Part shown: positions 48,401 to 60,424 of the stretch, piece after piece
Layout of the letters: every line of letters begins with the position of its first letter
How positions within the stretch are numbered: position 1 is the stretch's first letter
Assembly (NCBI GenBank): GCA_030062745.1
Contig: CP099841.1
Location: 27,531,398-27,595,397, forward strand
Origin: Capitulum mitella
Taxonomy: Eukaryota; Arthropoda; Thecostraca; Pollicipedomorpha; Pollicipedidae
Direction: 5' to 3'
Length of the DNA stretch: 64,000 nt
Notes under the pieces: generated by a model
Told to the model about the DNA's origin: nothing
Databases searched by the model: none
What the model saw: only the letters and a program-made list of their open reading frames with translations
Made by a program: the position numbers and the translations under genes

Positions 48401-51400
48401 GGATATATATATATATATGTATATATATCCATAGTCTCAACGTGACTATGGGGTTGGCATGACAAAAGTTACGACATAAAGCAAAAGTGTACAAGTCGCT
48501 GCGTGAGATCGGGAACATCCTGACTGATAAGTGCCAGGAACTTAAATGCCTTAGAGGGCGTTTAATGTGCAAGAACTGTTTCAAAGCCGTGCTTGATGAG
48601 AGGCACAGAGAAGCGTTAAATGACCCGATCAAGGCATAAGGCAGTGATGTTGGCAGCGAGTGACCTCAAGCATGCCAGAATCAGAGGATGCATCGGCTTT
48701 TGAATCTGATCCACCTAGCACCGCAAGCAAAATTCTTGAGGCTCTTCGCATCGCGTCAGTGAAGGAGTAAGTAATAAATTATTGTCCGATAGGGTAAGGA
48801 TCGGTTAGTTGTTGCATGTCCGTTTCTAACTAAATTTCCTTCTGTGCCAAATGCATGCTTAAGTATCTCTTTTCATAGGTTAACGACGTTTTGAAGAACT
48901 TCCGAAAACATGAAATCGTATTACCCTCCGTGAACTTGCTTGTTATGCGTTCACCCCGCGGGGACAAGGATTTGTACCGAATTTGGATCAGAGACGATTG
49001 GAGGGTTGTATTGTTCTGATCACCGAAACTAAGGCTTGTGTGTGTTTAGAGCAAACTTTGCGTCATTAAGCAGACAGGTTCATATAGCCTGGAAGGTCGC
49101 CGGGTACCCTGAAAGGATTAAATTTGGTACAGTTGGGTTTCTAAGGCGTAAACTATGCTCGTCGCTTTTGTTCTTTGGCCATAGTGTATTAAGCGCACTA
49201 GCCGGTGCTTGCGACCGAGCACAGCGGAGGAGCGTGCGTCTAGCAGGCATGAGGGTAATAATAAAGCAGATGCGCTATTTCAGGTACGCCACCTGAGATC
49301 CACGCAACGGGTGTTTGAACTGGTGCCGAAAAAGTCGTGTTGGTTTTTGTGGTGCCTCCGTGATTTCAGAGGGACTGACAGATGCACAAAAAAGGCAGCG
49401 GGGTGCCCAAAAGTTGGAAAAGATCCGGAAGGCAGAAAAACGAAAGTTAAAGTCTTCCTACAGCACAACCTTTTCTTGTCCAGACGTGACACCGAAAAGA
49501 ATGAAGTTCTGGCAAGAGAAGAACCTTGCACAGTGAGCGAGGCATTTTTTGTCAATGTTGTTACGTAGCGACAATAGTCATAGTTTTCTTCAACACTATG
49601 AAAAGCGACTCCATAAAATTTGATACAGATCTCGGACCTTGTTGTCGAAGTGTTTGGTTTTGCGTCTTAAAATTTTCAATGGCTAGCCTCAACTCTTACT
49701 TGATAACTCTGTGGTTATGTAAATTTGACAAATGTGCCTGTCATATCATGGCTATGCATGGGCATTACTTATTAACAAAAGACGGTAACTGCAACTTCAT
49801 AAATGTCCTCGTTCATGCGTTCCTATCTCAGCTTCTTCCCTTAATCATCTCAGAACATCCTGGCCTTCGCAAAATACACTACTTTTCAGATGGATGCGCA
49901 GGGCAATACAAAAACAAATACAACTTCATCAGCCTGTGTCATCATCAAGAGAGCTATGCCATCGCAGGCGAGTGGAACTTTTTTGCCACATCTCACGGTA
50001 AAAACGCCTGCGATGGCATAGGTGGCACAGTGAAACGAGCCACAGGGCGTGCTAGCCTGACATGACTGATCTCTGGTCAGATTCTGACGAGTGCTGACAT
50101 ATACAAGAACTGCGTAGAGAACATCAGCAATAACATCAGATTCTTCCATGCCATTCTACCTGACGTTCAGAAGGTGGATGAAAGGCTTAGAGAGAGACTT
50201 AACAAATCTAGGACCGTCCAGGGCACTAAAAAATACCACTAGTTTGTACCAGCAGATGATAGCAACGTACAGGTCTACTGTACGTCCGAGGACAAAGTAG
50301 GTCAGACGAAATGTGTGGTAAAGAAGTAAGCATTCTTTAAAGGGTACAGGTACGTCCAAGTTAACACATTTGCTTGCATCGCGACAGCATGGTGCACCTT
50401 GCATGTACGTAGTGCTTTGTTCGCCACTGGCCGCGCTGTCTTGTATGTTTCGATGTTGTAGAAAGCGGAACGTACCGATTGTCCGTCGGTGGCACAAAGA
50501 CTCTAAAATGCTTGTCTGCTTGAAACAGCTAAGCTTTTCGCTACGCGTGCGCGCCGGTACACTGTCCTAAGAAAGAAATATATTGTAAACGACCAAAGAC
50601 TTTGCGTTCCTGCATTTTGGCAAGACGTATCAGTTGTGCGAAAGAATGAAACGTTACAGCCCCTTTTCTTGATCACAGAGGGTGTTCAACCCACGTTTTA
50701 GGCTCTGTATTTATTGAAAAGTATACAATTTATTCCATGCAAGACGTCCGTCTCGTCATTACCACCCATTTTATCCCGTTGACGAAATACGCTCAATAGT
50801 CATGAAATGAATCGATTTTAGCCTAAACATGGCCTACTATCATGCAAGATTTGAGGTTGAAGACGATTCGTACCCAAAGTTTTTATGAATGGGATGTGGA
50901 GAAGATACCTGGGGCTTTGTACTGACGAAATAAAAATAATTACTTTCCCTCCCGTCATAGGATCATCTTGTGACTTCTGACTTAGGGTCACGGGGCCATT
51001 CTCTGGAATCGTGACTTAAGGTCATATAAGTACATGAGTCAGATTGCCCGTTTCATAAGGAGTCAGCGAATATATGGGTCTATTAATTTACGGCTTTTGA
51101 TGGTGGAGAAAAACGCGCTTTTAACAACCCTCGTCAGAGTAAAGTTTAAATTGCCGTACGCCATAACTTTTGACCCCTTTGTCTGATCGAGCTGAAATTG
51201 CCAGATTGGGATTTTGCGCCTCGGATAATCTAGCGCAGCAATTTTTAAGAAAATTCATCATTTAAGGGCGTTCAAATTGGCGCTGGGTTTGTCGATTTTA
51301 CAGAGAATTGCCCAACTGTCCCAAGTAAATATCAGTGGCAAATGGCCATTTCCGCAAAAAAGTTCCAGAAACCATTCGATTTGTATACCCTTACCAATAG

Positions 51401-54400
51401 AAATTTGGTAAAACTGGGTTGTAGGTTAACAAGTTGGTGCCTAACGACGAAAAACATGCGAGAGTCACATTCTTATAACCACCAATGACTGTGCAAACTA
51501 TGCTTTTGTAGCTCTGTGCGGGCAGCGATTGAAGTTTGCAAAAAAATTAGGCCTGTGCAAAAAGCATCGCTGTTTTGGAGTGACTACTTTGGGCTAAAAA
51601 GCAGTAGATATTGCAAGGTACATGTCTGGGAATACGTGCCTATTGGTTTTGCAGTCCATATGAGGCTCATGAAAACATGTTAGTTTTTTGCAAGGCTGGT
51701 GTAGTACTAAACTCGCCTCAAATACGTAAACTCCATCATTTGATACCGAATGATGTGCTAACTTCTTTGCTGGTCCGCCTTATCTCAAAACATTCCGTTT
51801 GATCCTAATTCGGCCGCCTCTGACATCACATGGAGGTCAAAATAAGTCAAATCTGATCGGCTGGTGTAGTTTGCTCTGGTATTCTCTTAAAGCCATAGCC
51901 TTGCTCGGAAACCGACACCAAACGATTAGTCTCATATTTCCGCATCGGATGCGTGGTCACATGACATGCTTGAATCAAGGTCACGGCAACTCCATGTCGG
52001 TCAAATTAAGGTCAGGTCAGGTCTCGTTGCAAGATGTCGCGGGGCCTTGAGCTGATAATACTTATGTTGTTCTGAAATAGCTTCAGCCGCCAGATGCTGA
52101 TTATCATCTACACATTATTTACACATTAAACAAGATTAACACATCATAAGCTCGTAAAATGACGCCCACGATATTAGGTAACGCTTGGTCAGATTGTTCG
52201 TCAGCTACCTCAGATGTCATTTTCCAATGACTTGATGACCTACCTGGGTCCTGACAGTCATATCCGACCGTCATTGCAAATCGTGAACCCGAACTGACGC
52301 TACTGAGACGGATCGAACCACGAAAGCCACATACGGCGCTCGAACCGCCGTGCAGACCTTTCGTAGTAACGTCACCACAACTCTGTGGCATAATCTGACC
52401 TGAACTTCTTACTGCCGTCAAATACGTCAGATTAACTGCCCTGAAGAACGCCAAGTTTAGTTTTGCTTCTACAAATCGCCGAAAGTTACTGAGAAAAATC
52501 GAAGGGTGTCGTATCCGAGTCCCCACGTGATCGCGGTTTAACAATGTAAAAAATGGTGTTATATCTCTTTCGTTTAAAAGCCAGTTTCTTACTGATTTTT
52601 TTCTGCCCGAAATGAAAAAGACCGTTTTCCTCATCAAAAGCAAACAAGAAATTTTAGCCAAAATTGGCAGCTAACTCTTTCAGAAGCTTGAAGGTTCTCA
52701 TAGGTTCACACCCTGCTGTGTCAACCACGTCAAAGAATCTAGATAAACGGCATCTAAAATCTGTTGAATTTAAGTCGGTAAACTTCGCGCATTTGTGAAG
52801 TTCATTTATGAACTCTTACAACTAAAATATCATAGAGAGACCACACAGCCATCGTCAGACGTCGGTAGATAGATCTACAGGTATCCGCTTAATGGATACG
52901 ATTTTGATTATGCCAAACAAAACTGAACGACTGTTAGACATAAATTCTTACCTGGTATTCCTCGGTGTCGGCAGGTATCGTCACATTCGCCTTCATCCAG
53001 TCTGCGTTGTCTGGCCCGGAGGAAGATGTCAGAGACAGGATCGGATCTGGGTCTTCCTTGGACCCCATGATCCGCCTCACTTCGAACGTTCCAGAACCCA
53101 TCCATTGAGAACGCAGCCAATAACGAAAGGACAAGCTTGATCCGTTGGGGAAGGTGTAAGCGGTTTTCATCTCCAGTCTGGCACTGACAGACTGGGATCC
53201 TTCCGCATGAGTTAAATAAACGACAGTATCGCCACTTGCAGGCTCAGGAAAATCCGGTATGGTCTTCTTTAACTCAATGTAACTTGACGGTTTCCACTGG
53301 CCTCCGTAATCAAGAGAGCTCTGAGTCCAAAATTTGCCAAAATCACCGTCTTCGAAGTCGTCGCAGTACTCTCCAGGCTGTACACCAGGTGTTGTTGACC
53401 AAGCAGTTGTCGTTGGCTGCGGTGTGGTTGTTCCCTGAGCCGTTGTTGGTATTTCGCTGGTGGCTGCAGTCGAAGTTGTGACAATGTGGCATTTGCGGTT
53501 CAGTCCATCGGGACCACGTACTACGATGTCGTCCACGGCGATGTTATCCTTTTGATTTGATCCACAGGCTCCAAACATGACAAGCTGGAAAACCATAGAG
53601 GTTCTTATCAGTTACGGAATGCAGCTCAGTTACTTGCGCGATTAAATTTAATTCAAATACGTCCACACCACGCTGAGTCAACAATCATGATGGATTTAGA
53701 TTGACGTTGTCTAGAATTTGCACGACTGGATTCGGAAAATGTCCAGCGTTTGTGAGCTCTTTTTACGAAACTTTGCAAAAGAAACGTCAGAAAGAGAGCA
53801 TGCAACCACAGCTCCACGACGGCGAAGAGAGCTATAGACATCAGCTTCATCCACGTCATTTTGTGTATGCCAAGTAGAACTGAACAACTGCTGAAACTGA
53901 AATTCTTACCTGGACTGGTTCGGTGTCTGCAGGTACTTCAAGCATGAGTGTGGCAATGAAATAGTAAGGTGATCTGTCGTACAACGCGAAGTGGCGAGCA
54001 AATGTTTAGCAGACACTGTGCAACGAAGGTAAAAATATGCCGTTAAAATGGCACTTCTTATATTGGCATAAAACGGCCACATGAAAGCCATATTCCATTC
54101 TGTCCACCTGCAGGCCAAATCTGATATTACCGCGACTTGGCAAAATGGATGTTCTGTTATAGCAGACAACCCAAATCATGCTGCTTTACCGCATTTAACC
54201 TCCGCATAGCAAATGACTGGGATATATTCACATCAGCAGCTCAGTTCTTACCTGAAATTCGTGAGTGTCGGCGTCGATCGTCACATTCGCCTCCATCCAG
54301 TCTGCGTTGCCTGGCCCGGAGGAAGATGTCAAAGACAGGATCGGATCTGGTTCTTCCTTGGACCCTACGATCCGTCTCACTTCGAACGTTCCAGACCCTA

Positions 54401-54731
54401 TCCATTGAGAACGCAGCCAATAACGGAAGGACAGGCTTGATCCGTTGGGGAAGGTGTAAGCGGTCTTCATCTCCAATCGGGCACTAACAGACTGGGATCC
54501 CTCCGCATGAGTTAAATAAAGGACAGTATCGCCACTTGCAGGTTCAGGAAAATCCGGTATTGTCTTCTTTAACTCAATGTAACTTGACGGTTTCCACTGG
54601 CCTCCGTAATCAAGAGAGCTCTGAGTCCAAAATTTGCCAAAATCGCCGTCTTCAAAGTCGTCACAGTACTCTCCGGAGCGCGAACGGTCCAACACCAACA
54701 GCAACGGCATCAGGATGATCAGCAGCTTCAT
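44449..54731 (-). CDS. Gene C: secreted protein with three MAM-like modules
   Basis: Four exons, 54731-54252, 53584-52952, 45506-44874 and 44562-44449 (stop TGA 44449-44451), joined in phase 0, encode 619 residues. The order is: signal peptide (MKLLIILMPLLLVLDRS...), three MAM-like modules (each from YCDDFEDGDFG to DNIAVDDI-V-GPDGL and a final Cys), two Thr-rich linkers, and a stop seven residues after the last cysteine (CELLHL), without a membrane anchor. Exon lengths (480, 633, 633, 114) are the same as the corresponding exons of gene B. Modules carry a Cys in GACG that B has lost. Intron 2 (45507-52951) is swollen by transposons, and intron 1 carries a stub of a lost exon. The protein is predicted to be secreted; its partner is unknown. 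Confidence 0.8.
45859..47028. mobile_element. Non-autonomous piggyBac-type element in gene C intron 2
   Basis: TTAA at 45855-45858 and at 47029-47032 flank a 1,170-bp segment beginning CCCTATTTCCGG and ending TGCAATAGGG, so the outer inverted pair is TTAACCCTATT/AATAGGGTTAA. A further inside pair (GGCAGGGGGG-ATTCGGCCCCC and its mirror near 46990-47020) reinforces the assignment. TTAA target duplication with CCC termini is the known signature of piggyBac elements. No transposase frame is seen inside. Confidence 0.75.
47200..47785 (+). repeat. Left long inverted repeat of the intron 2 transposon
   Basis: Matches the reverse complement of 50765-51330 over about 580 bp with moderate divergence. 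Anchors include AATTTCAGCTCGATC, ATTCCAGAGAATGGCC and TATCTTCTCCACATCCCATTCAT. It is rich in TGACCT/AGGTCA words. The true outer end is not sharply defined and may lie further left. Confidence 0.75.
48362..48428. repeat. (TA)n microsatellite
   Basis: About 65 bp of AT dinucleotides with two GG or GT interruptions, inside the transposon. It follows a short GC-rich tandem stretch (48250-48315, GACGG-CGGCCGGC units). Confidence 0.9.
48485..50335 (+). pseudogene. Decayed DDE-type transposase-like gene between long inverted repeats
   Basis: The clearest part is in one plus-strand frame from about 49700 to 50060: FSDGCAGQYKN, then CHHQESY, EWNFFATSHGKNACDGIGG and TVKRATGRASL. This core recurs in many unnamed arthropod transposase-like proteins, as I recall them. 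The same frame continues to about 50330 with two in-frame stops (at 50063 and about 50237) and conserved-looking text (ADIYKNCVENISNNI). Upstream, 48490-48610 reads as a cysteine-rich segment (NILTDKCQELKCLRG, CKNCF) in another frame. It is thus broken by stops and frame changes. It sits inside intron 2 of gene C on the opposite strand. The superfamily is not assigned. Confidence 0.55.
50765..51330 (-). repeat. Right long inverted repeat of the intron 2 transposon
   Basis: Inverted partner of 47200-47785. Together the arms bound an element of about 4.1 kb. Beyond it, 51370-52951 completes the intron and shows no recognised gene; a 180-codon minus frame at 52119-52661 has no recognisable domain. 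Confidence 0.75.
53910..53935 (-). pseudogene. 26-nt stub of a lost module exon in gene C intron 1
   Basis: On the minus strand this reads as the last residues of a module front half (ADTEPVQ) followed by an intact GTAAGAATTTC donor. Directly upstream (from about 53936) the sequence switches to that of the intron following exon 1 of gene A (19085 onward). The stub therefore marks a deletion or unequal-exchange junction. It has no acceptor of its own, so exon 1 should splice past it to 53584. Confidence 0.75.
54252..54731 (-). CDS. Exon 1 of gene C (signal peptide and first half-module)
   Basis: This 480-nt exon is the same length as exon 1 of A (19397-19876) and B (42280-42759). It ends EFQ before GTAAGAACTG. 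Its flanks on both sides align with those of gene A, and protein and intron are closer to A than to B, so C exon 1 and A exon 1 are the more recent duplicates or have been converted. Confidence 0.85.
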
Positions 54732-54892
54732 GGTCGGTGACCTGGACTACCGGGGTCGTGGGGTAGCGCGCGTCCGCCTCGGCCGCCGTCCCTGGGCAGA
54801 GTGACGTTCCCCGACCTCACCATCAGACTGCCTGCGCCGGCTGTGCGGCTCCGACCGTAACGCAACCGAGTGCATCAAATTCAGAAAGCTAT

Positions 54893-54898
54893 CTTATC
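54893..54898 (-). promoter_or_regulatory. GATAAG motif in the gene C upstream block
   Basis: Reads TGATAAGATAGCTTTC on the minus strand, 167 bp before the ATG, followed by the conserved ACGGTCGGA word. Confidence 0.5.
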
Positions 54899-56487
54899 AT
54901 TCCGGCTCGTCTCATCTCGCTACACGCCTACCCCGGCTGCCAGAAGGCCTGGCCGGCCGTTGCCGCTCGGTTGACGTCGGGGAGGCCTGCGCTGGGTACC
55001 GAGTGAGTGCTGGGCTTTGTACCCCCAGTGTGCTCCGCAGGCCAGAGCACCGCTGAGTCGAACGGGCGGACTTTCCGGCCAGCGACGACGTCGGCGGTGA
55101 AGGTTCTGTTGCCTGGCCACGTCCCAGCTCGCTGGTCTGTCGGGACCAGTGTTACCGATTGGTGAAAAGGGGGCACACCTGGGCGCGATTACTAGTACGA
55201 GAGGCGGCGACGCCACGTAATTTTTTGTTGTGCGTAGCAATCGTAACGTCGCTATTCGACTCGACAATGTACAACGAAACGCCAGCATTGATCGCCGCTC
55301 ATAGTCCATAATGTCCCAAACAGACCCGTGTTTCATTCCACATCCGGAGAAAATCAATTCTGTATCCGGAGCCATCGCCGTATGGTTTCCCCGCACTCAG
55401 CTTCGGACACTGATTTGTCGTCATACAGAGTACCGGTGACTGTTCTGGACGGAGTCTCCGCCGCCCAAAAATCCGGTCGGGATGTGTGAGGTTTAAGCCG
55501 ATTCGTATGTATCGTATGATACGTATGATTCGTATGTATCCTTAGCGGCTCCTTCCATGGGACGCCTTCTTCACACCGGCGGATGCAGGCCGCGGAGAGG
55601 TGGAATTTCGTGCATTGCAGTGCAGCCGTCTCAGTGGGGCCAACTTATCATATTAAGCTCTGGGTCTCATTACACGGAGGGAGAACTGATGGACGATGCA
55701 AAGCACGCTTAAAGCGTTAGGTTAAGTATCGAGGAAAGGGTGATTCCCTGGCCCAAAATGGTGGTAGCTTGGTAACTTGTTCAGATAGCGGCGTAGAGGC
55801 GGGCTGGGTAAACACACTGGTAGTGTGGGGTGGCGCACCCGCCGTCTTGGCAGTGGCCTGGGGTTAGAAGACGCCAGTCATTGGTATCTCCGTCTACGAG
55901 AAAGGGAATAGTCACCTGCGGAATATGTGGGCCGGGGCGTCGGCTTGGCGAGGTTGCCGCCTGGGAATGGACAATCAGCTGAGGACAGGTGGGCCGGAAC
56001 CACAGTAGTGGGAGGTGCGACTTTTGCGACATCCAGCGGGGCCATGACCCAGGCAGGACTGATGGACCTTGCTCGCGAGGTAAGGAACAAAGGAAAAGGC
56101 GCCAAGGACAGGTTAGACCGAAGCACAAAACGGTCCGGTACCGGCCAGGAAGTGATAACTCGATAAAACTATTAAATTGGGGCTAGGGCCAATAAGTGTG
56201 CTTGGACTGAAGGTGAGTCTCGATCTTCCCGTTATTGTCGGCGCAGATTGAGATCCGTTGCCGCATAGTTTCACCAGAGCCAGGGACTCTTCCAGAAGAG
56301 CGTCCCATTTACTCCACGGACTGGCATGAGGAACCGGGATGCGGTGCGGACAATTTAGTCTTCAGATCCAAAGTCAGTCAGGTTGGATTCACTCTTAATT
56401 GCTGATAATTTTGGGATCTGAACATTTACTACGCCTGGAAAGAGCCGCGTTGTTTGTTAATCCTGCACCACTGGAGGCAAAAGGGCG

Positions 56488-56650
56488 CCCATAACTCATT
56501 AGCGTCGGAACCCCTGTGCAGATGTGGTGCAAACGGGGTTCTTACCTCGTTTCTTTCCATGCAACGCCATAGGGTGATTTTAAATGTTGCCCAAAGCTGG
56601 GGGAAGGTAGCTGCTCCCCCTACCCACCCGTTCCTACTCCCCTGCCATAA
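56488..56650. mobile_element. Probable third member of the CATAGGCGTAGGAAC MITE family
   Basis: TTAGCGTCGGAAC at the left, GTTCCTACTCCCCTGCCATAA at the right and the interior TTCTTTCCATGCAACGCCATAGGGT match the 14134-14305 element. The ends are decayed. Confidence 0.4.
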
Positions 56651-59600
56651 CTGATTATTAGTCACGCGGGGAGGGAGTGACTGATGACAGATGCTGGAGG
56701 GAGGCGGATATGAGCCCTGTGGAAGCATATGTATCCTTAGCAGTTATTGATGATAACAATGGTCTAGGAGGTGAATAAATTTTCTCTCAGAAATGGGAGG
56801 GATCAAACTGCTCAGATATTACACCCACTACGTGAGAATGCCCATTCACCCGTTACTGTTTTAGGAAGCCCAGGTGTCGGACGTCTGTGGAGGACAGAGG
56901 GGCCCATCCATTAAACCATTTGGCTGCCCAGATTTGTCAGCTCACCCATCGTTGGATAAATCCTTTCCGTGAGAATAAACTGCTTATATGACCGCGCAGC
57001 ATTTACACGCCTCCAACTACAACTACGAATTCTGATGTTGACAGCAAACAACTGACCAACCGGCGGTATACGGCGCCTCCTAAGTAACGGAAGGCGACGG
57101 CCCGTCGGAGACGTAAGTGGGAGGGGCCACAGCTGCGACTGGCACGCACGATGCTGCCTCGGGGACCCGAGAGCACCTGGCAGGGTCTGAGACGCGTTCC
57201 GATGGCCTCGCGTGCCGATTTGGCCCTTGTTGCACAGTGTTGCATAATGTTGCAGAATGTTACAAGGGCCCATATCTCACCAACGATTGGTAGAAATGTC
57301 AAACGGACAACGCCAGCGTGCTCGCGAGGTCGAACTCCAGGTCGAACCAGAAGACCTCAAAGTCTCCACATGACGAAATATTGATATGTTGCTATGTTGC
57401 CATGGGACTGTAAATACACGTCACAAAGCCCACTGTCCGTTGAAACCTCGAGTTGTTTTTAAGCATATGTCCAAACAGCCCCGTATCGAGAACTGGTTTT
57501 AGGCCTCGCCGGGCTCCTAAGGAAAGTCAAGACTCCTAAAGAAAGTCTCAAGTGTCCAAACCGGCTTGCACGTCCTCGAAAATGACGTCATAACTTACTG
57601 GACAACACTATCAAGGAAGCTTCCCAATGGGTACCACTCTGCCTAATTGCGCCATCCCCCGTTATCTCCTAACTGAGACCGATGATTGGCAAATAAAGGA
57701 TATTTTCTGAGAGAAACAGCTGGCTACAGATTTGATCCCGTCCTCCTTTCTGTCAGAGATACAGACGTGTGATAGGTCCGTGGAGTTTCAGTGCAAGTTT
57801 GAAATAATTTTTTGCCTTGTGTTACTCGCGTATAACTGTGCTGTGAACACCGTGAAGCAAAATTGTTCCTGTACATTGCCTCCGATGTAGAATTTCCCTT
57901 TTCATTTGGCCAGAAAAGAGACGATACGTTTGCGCATTTCTTATCCGCGACTAATGTTGTCATGGCAGAGCCATTGCCATAACAATTTTTTGCGCCACCA
58001 TTTGCTGGGCCTTATTGAACCAGAAGCACAGTAAGGGCAGGACTAGCTAAAGGTGTGCTGATAGCTGTTCCAGTGTTTTCCACGTTCCGTTTAACCCCTC
58101 ATTTGACCATTTAAAACAATAATCACGAGGGGGGATTTCGGCTGCAGAGGGAACACCTTGACAGTGAGGCGGGAATGTCGCCAGAACCTTCTTGGACGGG
58201 CTGCAGCCCTAAGCCTCCCCCTTGCGGAGCCCGTTCAGTCCCCGATGTCCACTGGCCGCGGAAACCAATGAAAACATCTTTTTCTCATTCGCCATGTAAT
58301 CAGCGCCCCAAGTCTCGCGAACAGCTCCCAGGCCGAGAATCCTGGCGACACCCTTGGAACGAGGACCCCCTATTCATTAAGAGGGGTCGCTCGCCACTGA
58401 CTGCGCTCACTGTGTTCTTAAGAGCCAGGTGACCTTGCTGCGCCCTTCTCCATCGGGGGATTTTCCTGCCATAGCAGGAATTTGCTCTTTAACTGGCATG
58501 CTAAAATAGGATCCTGACGGAGGAGAATGCGCCCTTTTCATATCCCGAAATCCTTTTGATTTCGATTACCTGACATCGACAGTTCGGAAATGCAGGACTA
58601 TTGCATTTTCGGGTTAAGACGGAAACATTTTCGGGATAACAAGAGGGATTCCCACTGGTTGCGCCTATGCAGCCATCTCCATGACGCTTCCCAGCATCCT
58701 GTGGGGATCCGAGCACCTCTCCCGACATATTTGCAAGCAATGGCAAAAAGAATAAAAGTGAAACTGTTCATAATATACCAGACAGTGGTTCATTATACAT
58801 TTTGCCGCCGCAAAGTACCTGGAACTACGTGTCGTTTTTATGCTGGCGCAATTAGGCACATCATGTGGCGCAAATAGGGCAGGGCTGCACTAACTGCATC
58901 TTTTGCAATGGTTTGTAGAAAATGAATAACAAATAGTAGGAAAGAATTTTTAAAACGTCGGGTATTATGGTGGTCAAAAGAGCAGAGAAGATATATGAGA
59001 AAGAAATAAGGCAATTTGTCCCATATCACAGTCATAGTGCCCGTTTTTCGAAAATATTGTGCAAACTGGGCAACTTTCCTCTAATGATTCTTTTTGCCAT
59101 AAAATATTCAAGAAGATAGCAAGATCAGCTACCACGATTTTCACATTCTTAGCCACGCGACGCAACGCTTGTTGCACCGACTCTGACCCTTCACCTGAAG
59201 TTCCAGATTAACGACGGAATTTTGGAACGGAAGTTGAACGTGCCTACAACCTTACATGAACGACAGCGTCGCGCGGTAGCCAGTGTCTCCTTCTGTAGGC
59301 CAGCTGCCAAGTGAACTGGTGGGGGGGGGGATAGTGAACGTCGTGGTGACTCTTGCCCATCCTGCCACGGTAGGCAACGGTTACAGACCCTTTGCCAACT
59401 GAGCTGCCGACGCGAAATAGAATGCGTTACATACCCATGACTCCAACGTGTTTTTCAGTTTTACTCATTCTCATGAAGTTAACATAAAACGTATATTTGT
59501 AACAAAAAGAACAAAATACACATCGCCTGCATCTGCGCTGTAAGGCAGGTAAGGCATTAACTGCACGACATACTTCTTTTGACTGCTCGCTGTGGACCTG

Positions 59601-59989
59601 CGACGCTCCTTATCATCTAATGCAGCGAACGATTGCAACTTGTGGAGATACCCTTGGTGGCTGATAAATTCGATTAGAAAAATGCCTTGCATGGTGGCCA
59701 GTCAAATCACATTTTCCTAGGACAGGTGAATTCTGCCAAAATATGCAACTGGTGATAACAAATGGTATCTTGAAAAAAGACCATTTTTCCTTTCGACAGC
59801 AATAAACATTTCAACGACAAGGCTGCCTTTTGCTACAGCAAGCTATGACTGAGCACATCATAAGTGTAAAATAGGCCCACACGTTGCGGACCGACACCAA
59901 TTTCTACTCAAATTTAATGTATCTGTGGCACATACATCATATGGCAAAAGTTGCCGTAAACAGAACGAAGGCAGCAACGTTACCGTGAG

Positions 59990-60040
59990 GTCGTCGTTAA
60001 CAACGACGTCGTTGTTATTTTCGTCGTTAACGACGACGAA
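59990..60040. repeat. Paired GTCGTTAAC palindromes
   Basis: TCGTCGTTAACGACGA at 60021-60036 is a perfect 16-bp palindrome. A near copy (TCGTCGTTAACAACGACG) starts at 59991, 30 bp away. They form strong potential hairpins. The function is unknown. Confidence 0.6.
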
Positions 60041-60424
60041 AGGACATAACTGCATCATAAAAGGACGTAACTGCATCGGTGGTCGCCGGTTACCGAGGCA
60101 AGACGAGACACTCCAAATAAGTTTGAGTCTGTTCCCGCATTTGTCAAGTATTTATACCCGATGAAAGCACAGCTTCGAATACGGACAGAACCCATACGCA
60201 ACACAATGAACTCGCGCTGCCAAAGCCCAGCGTCAGAGGCAAGTCTGTGCGTGGACGCTTCGAGAAACATTGCTTATTGCTGGTCGACCTTGAATCCGAC
60301 CCACTCTACTCTGAAGTCTGAACCAGTCCATCTTGCGGTTTAGACTGGTCATCCGATGTGGAGTCTGATCCAGTCGGACCAGGTCCGACCCAGTCTCACC
60401 AGACGCGCCAGCACGCGGACGACC

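Larger units (their letters stand above)
55200..60424. other. Interval between genes C and D
   Basis: No gene is recognised in 5.2 kb. It contains a short CGTATGTATCGTATGATACG repeat (about 55505-55545), a probable member of the CATAGGCGTAGGAAC MITE family near 56488-56650, a C/G-rich segment near 57060-57200, and the GTCGTTAAC palindromes at 59990-60040. The 3' UTR of gene D should lie in its right part. Confidence 0.5.

Noticed and set aside
52119-52661. 180-codon minus-strand frame in gene C intron 2
   Set aside because: No known domain; it lies among transposon remnants and is flanked by normal intron sequence.
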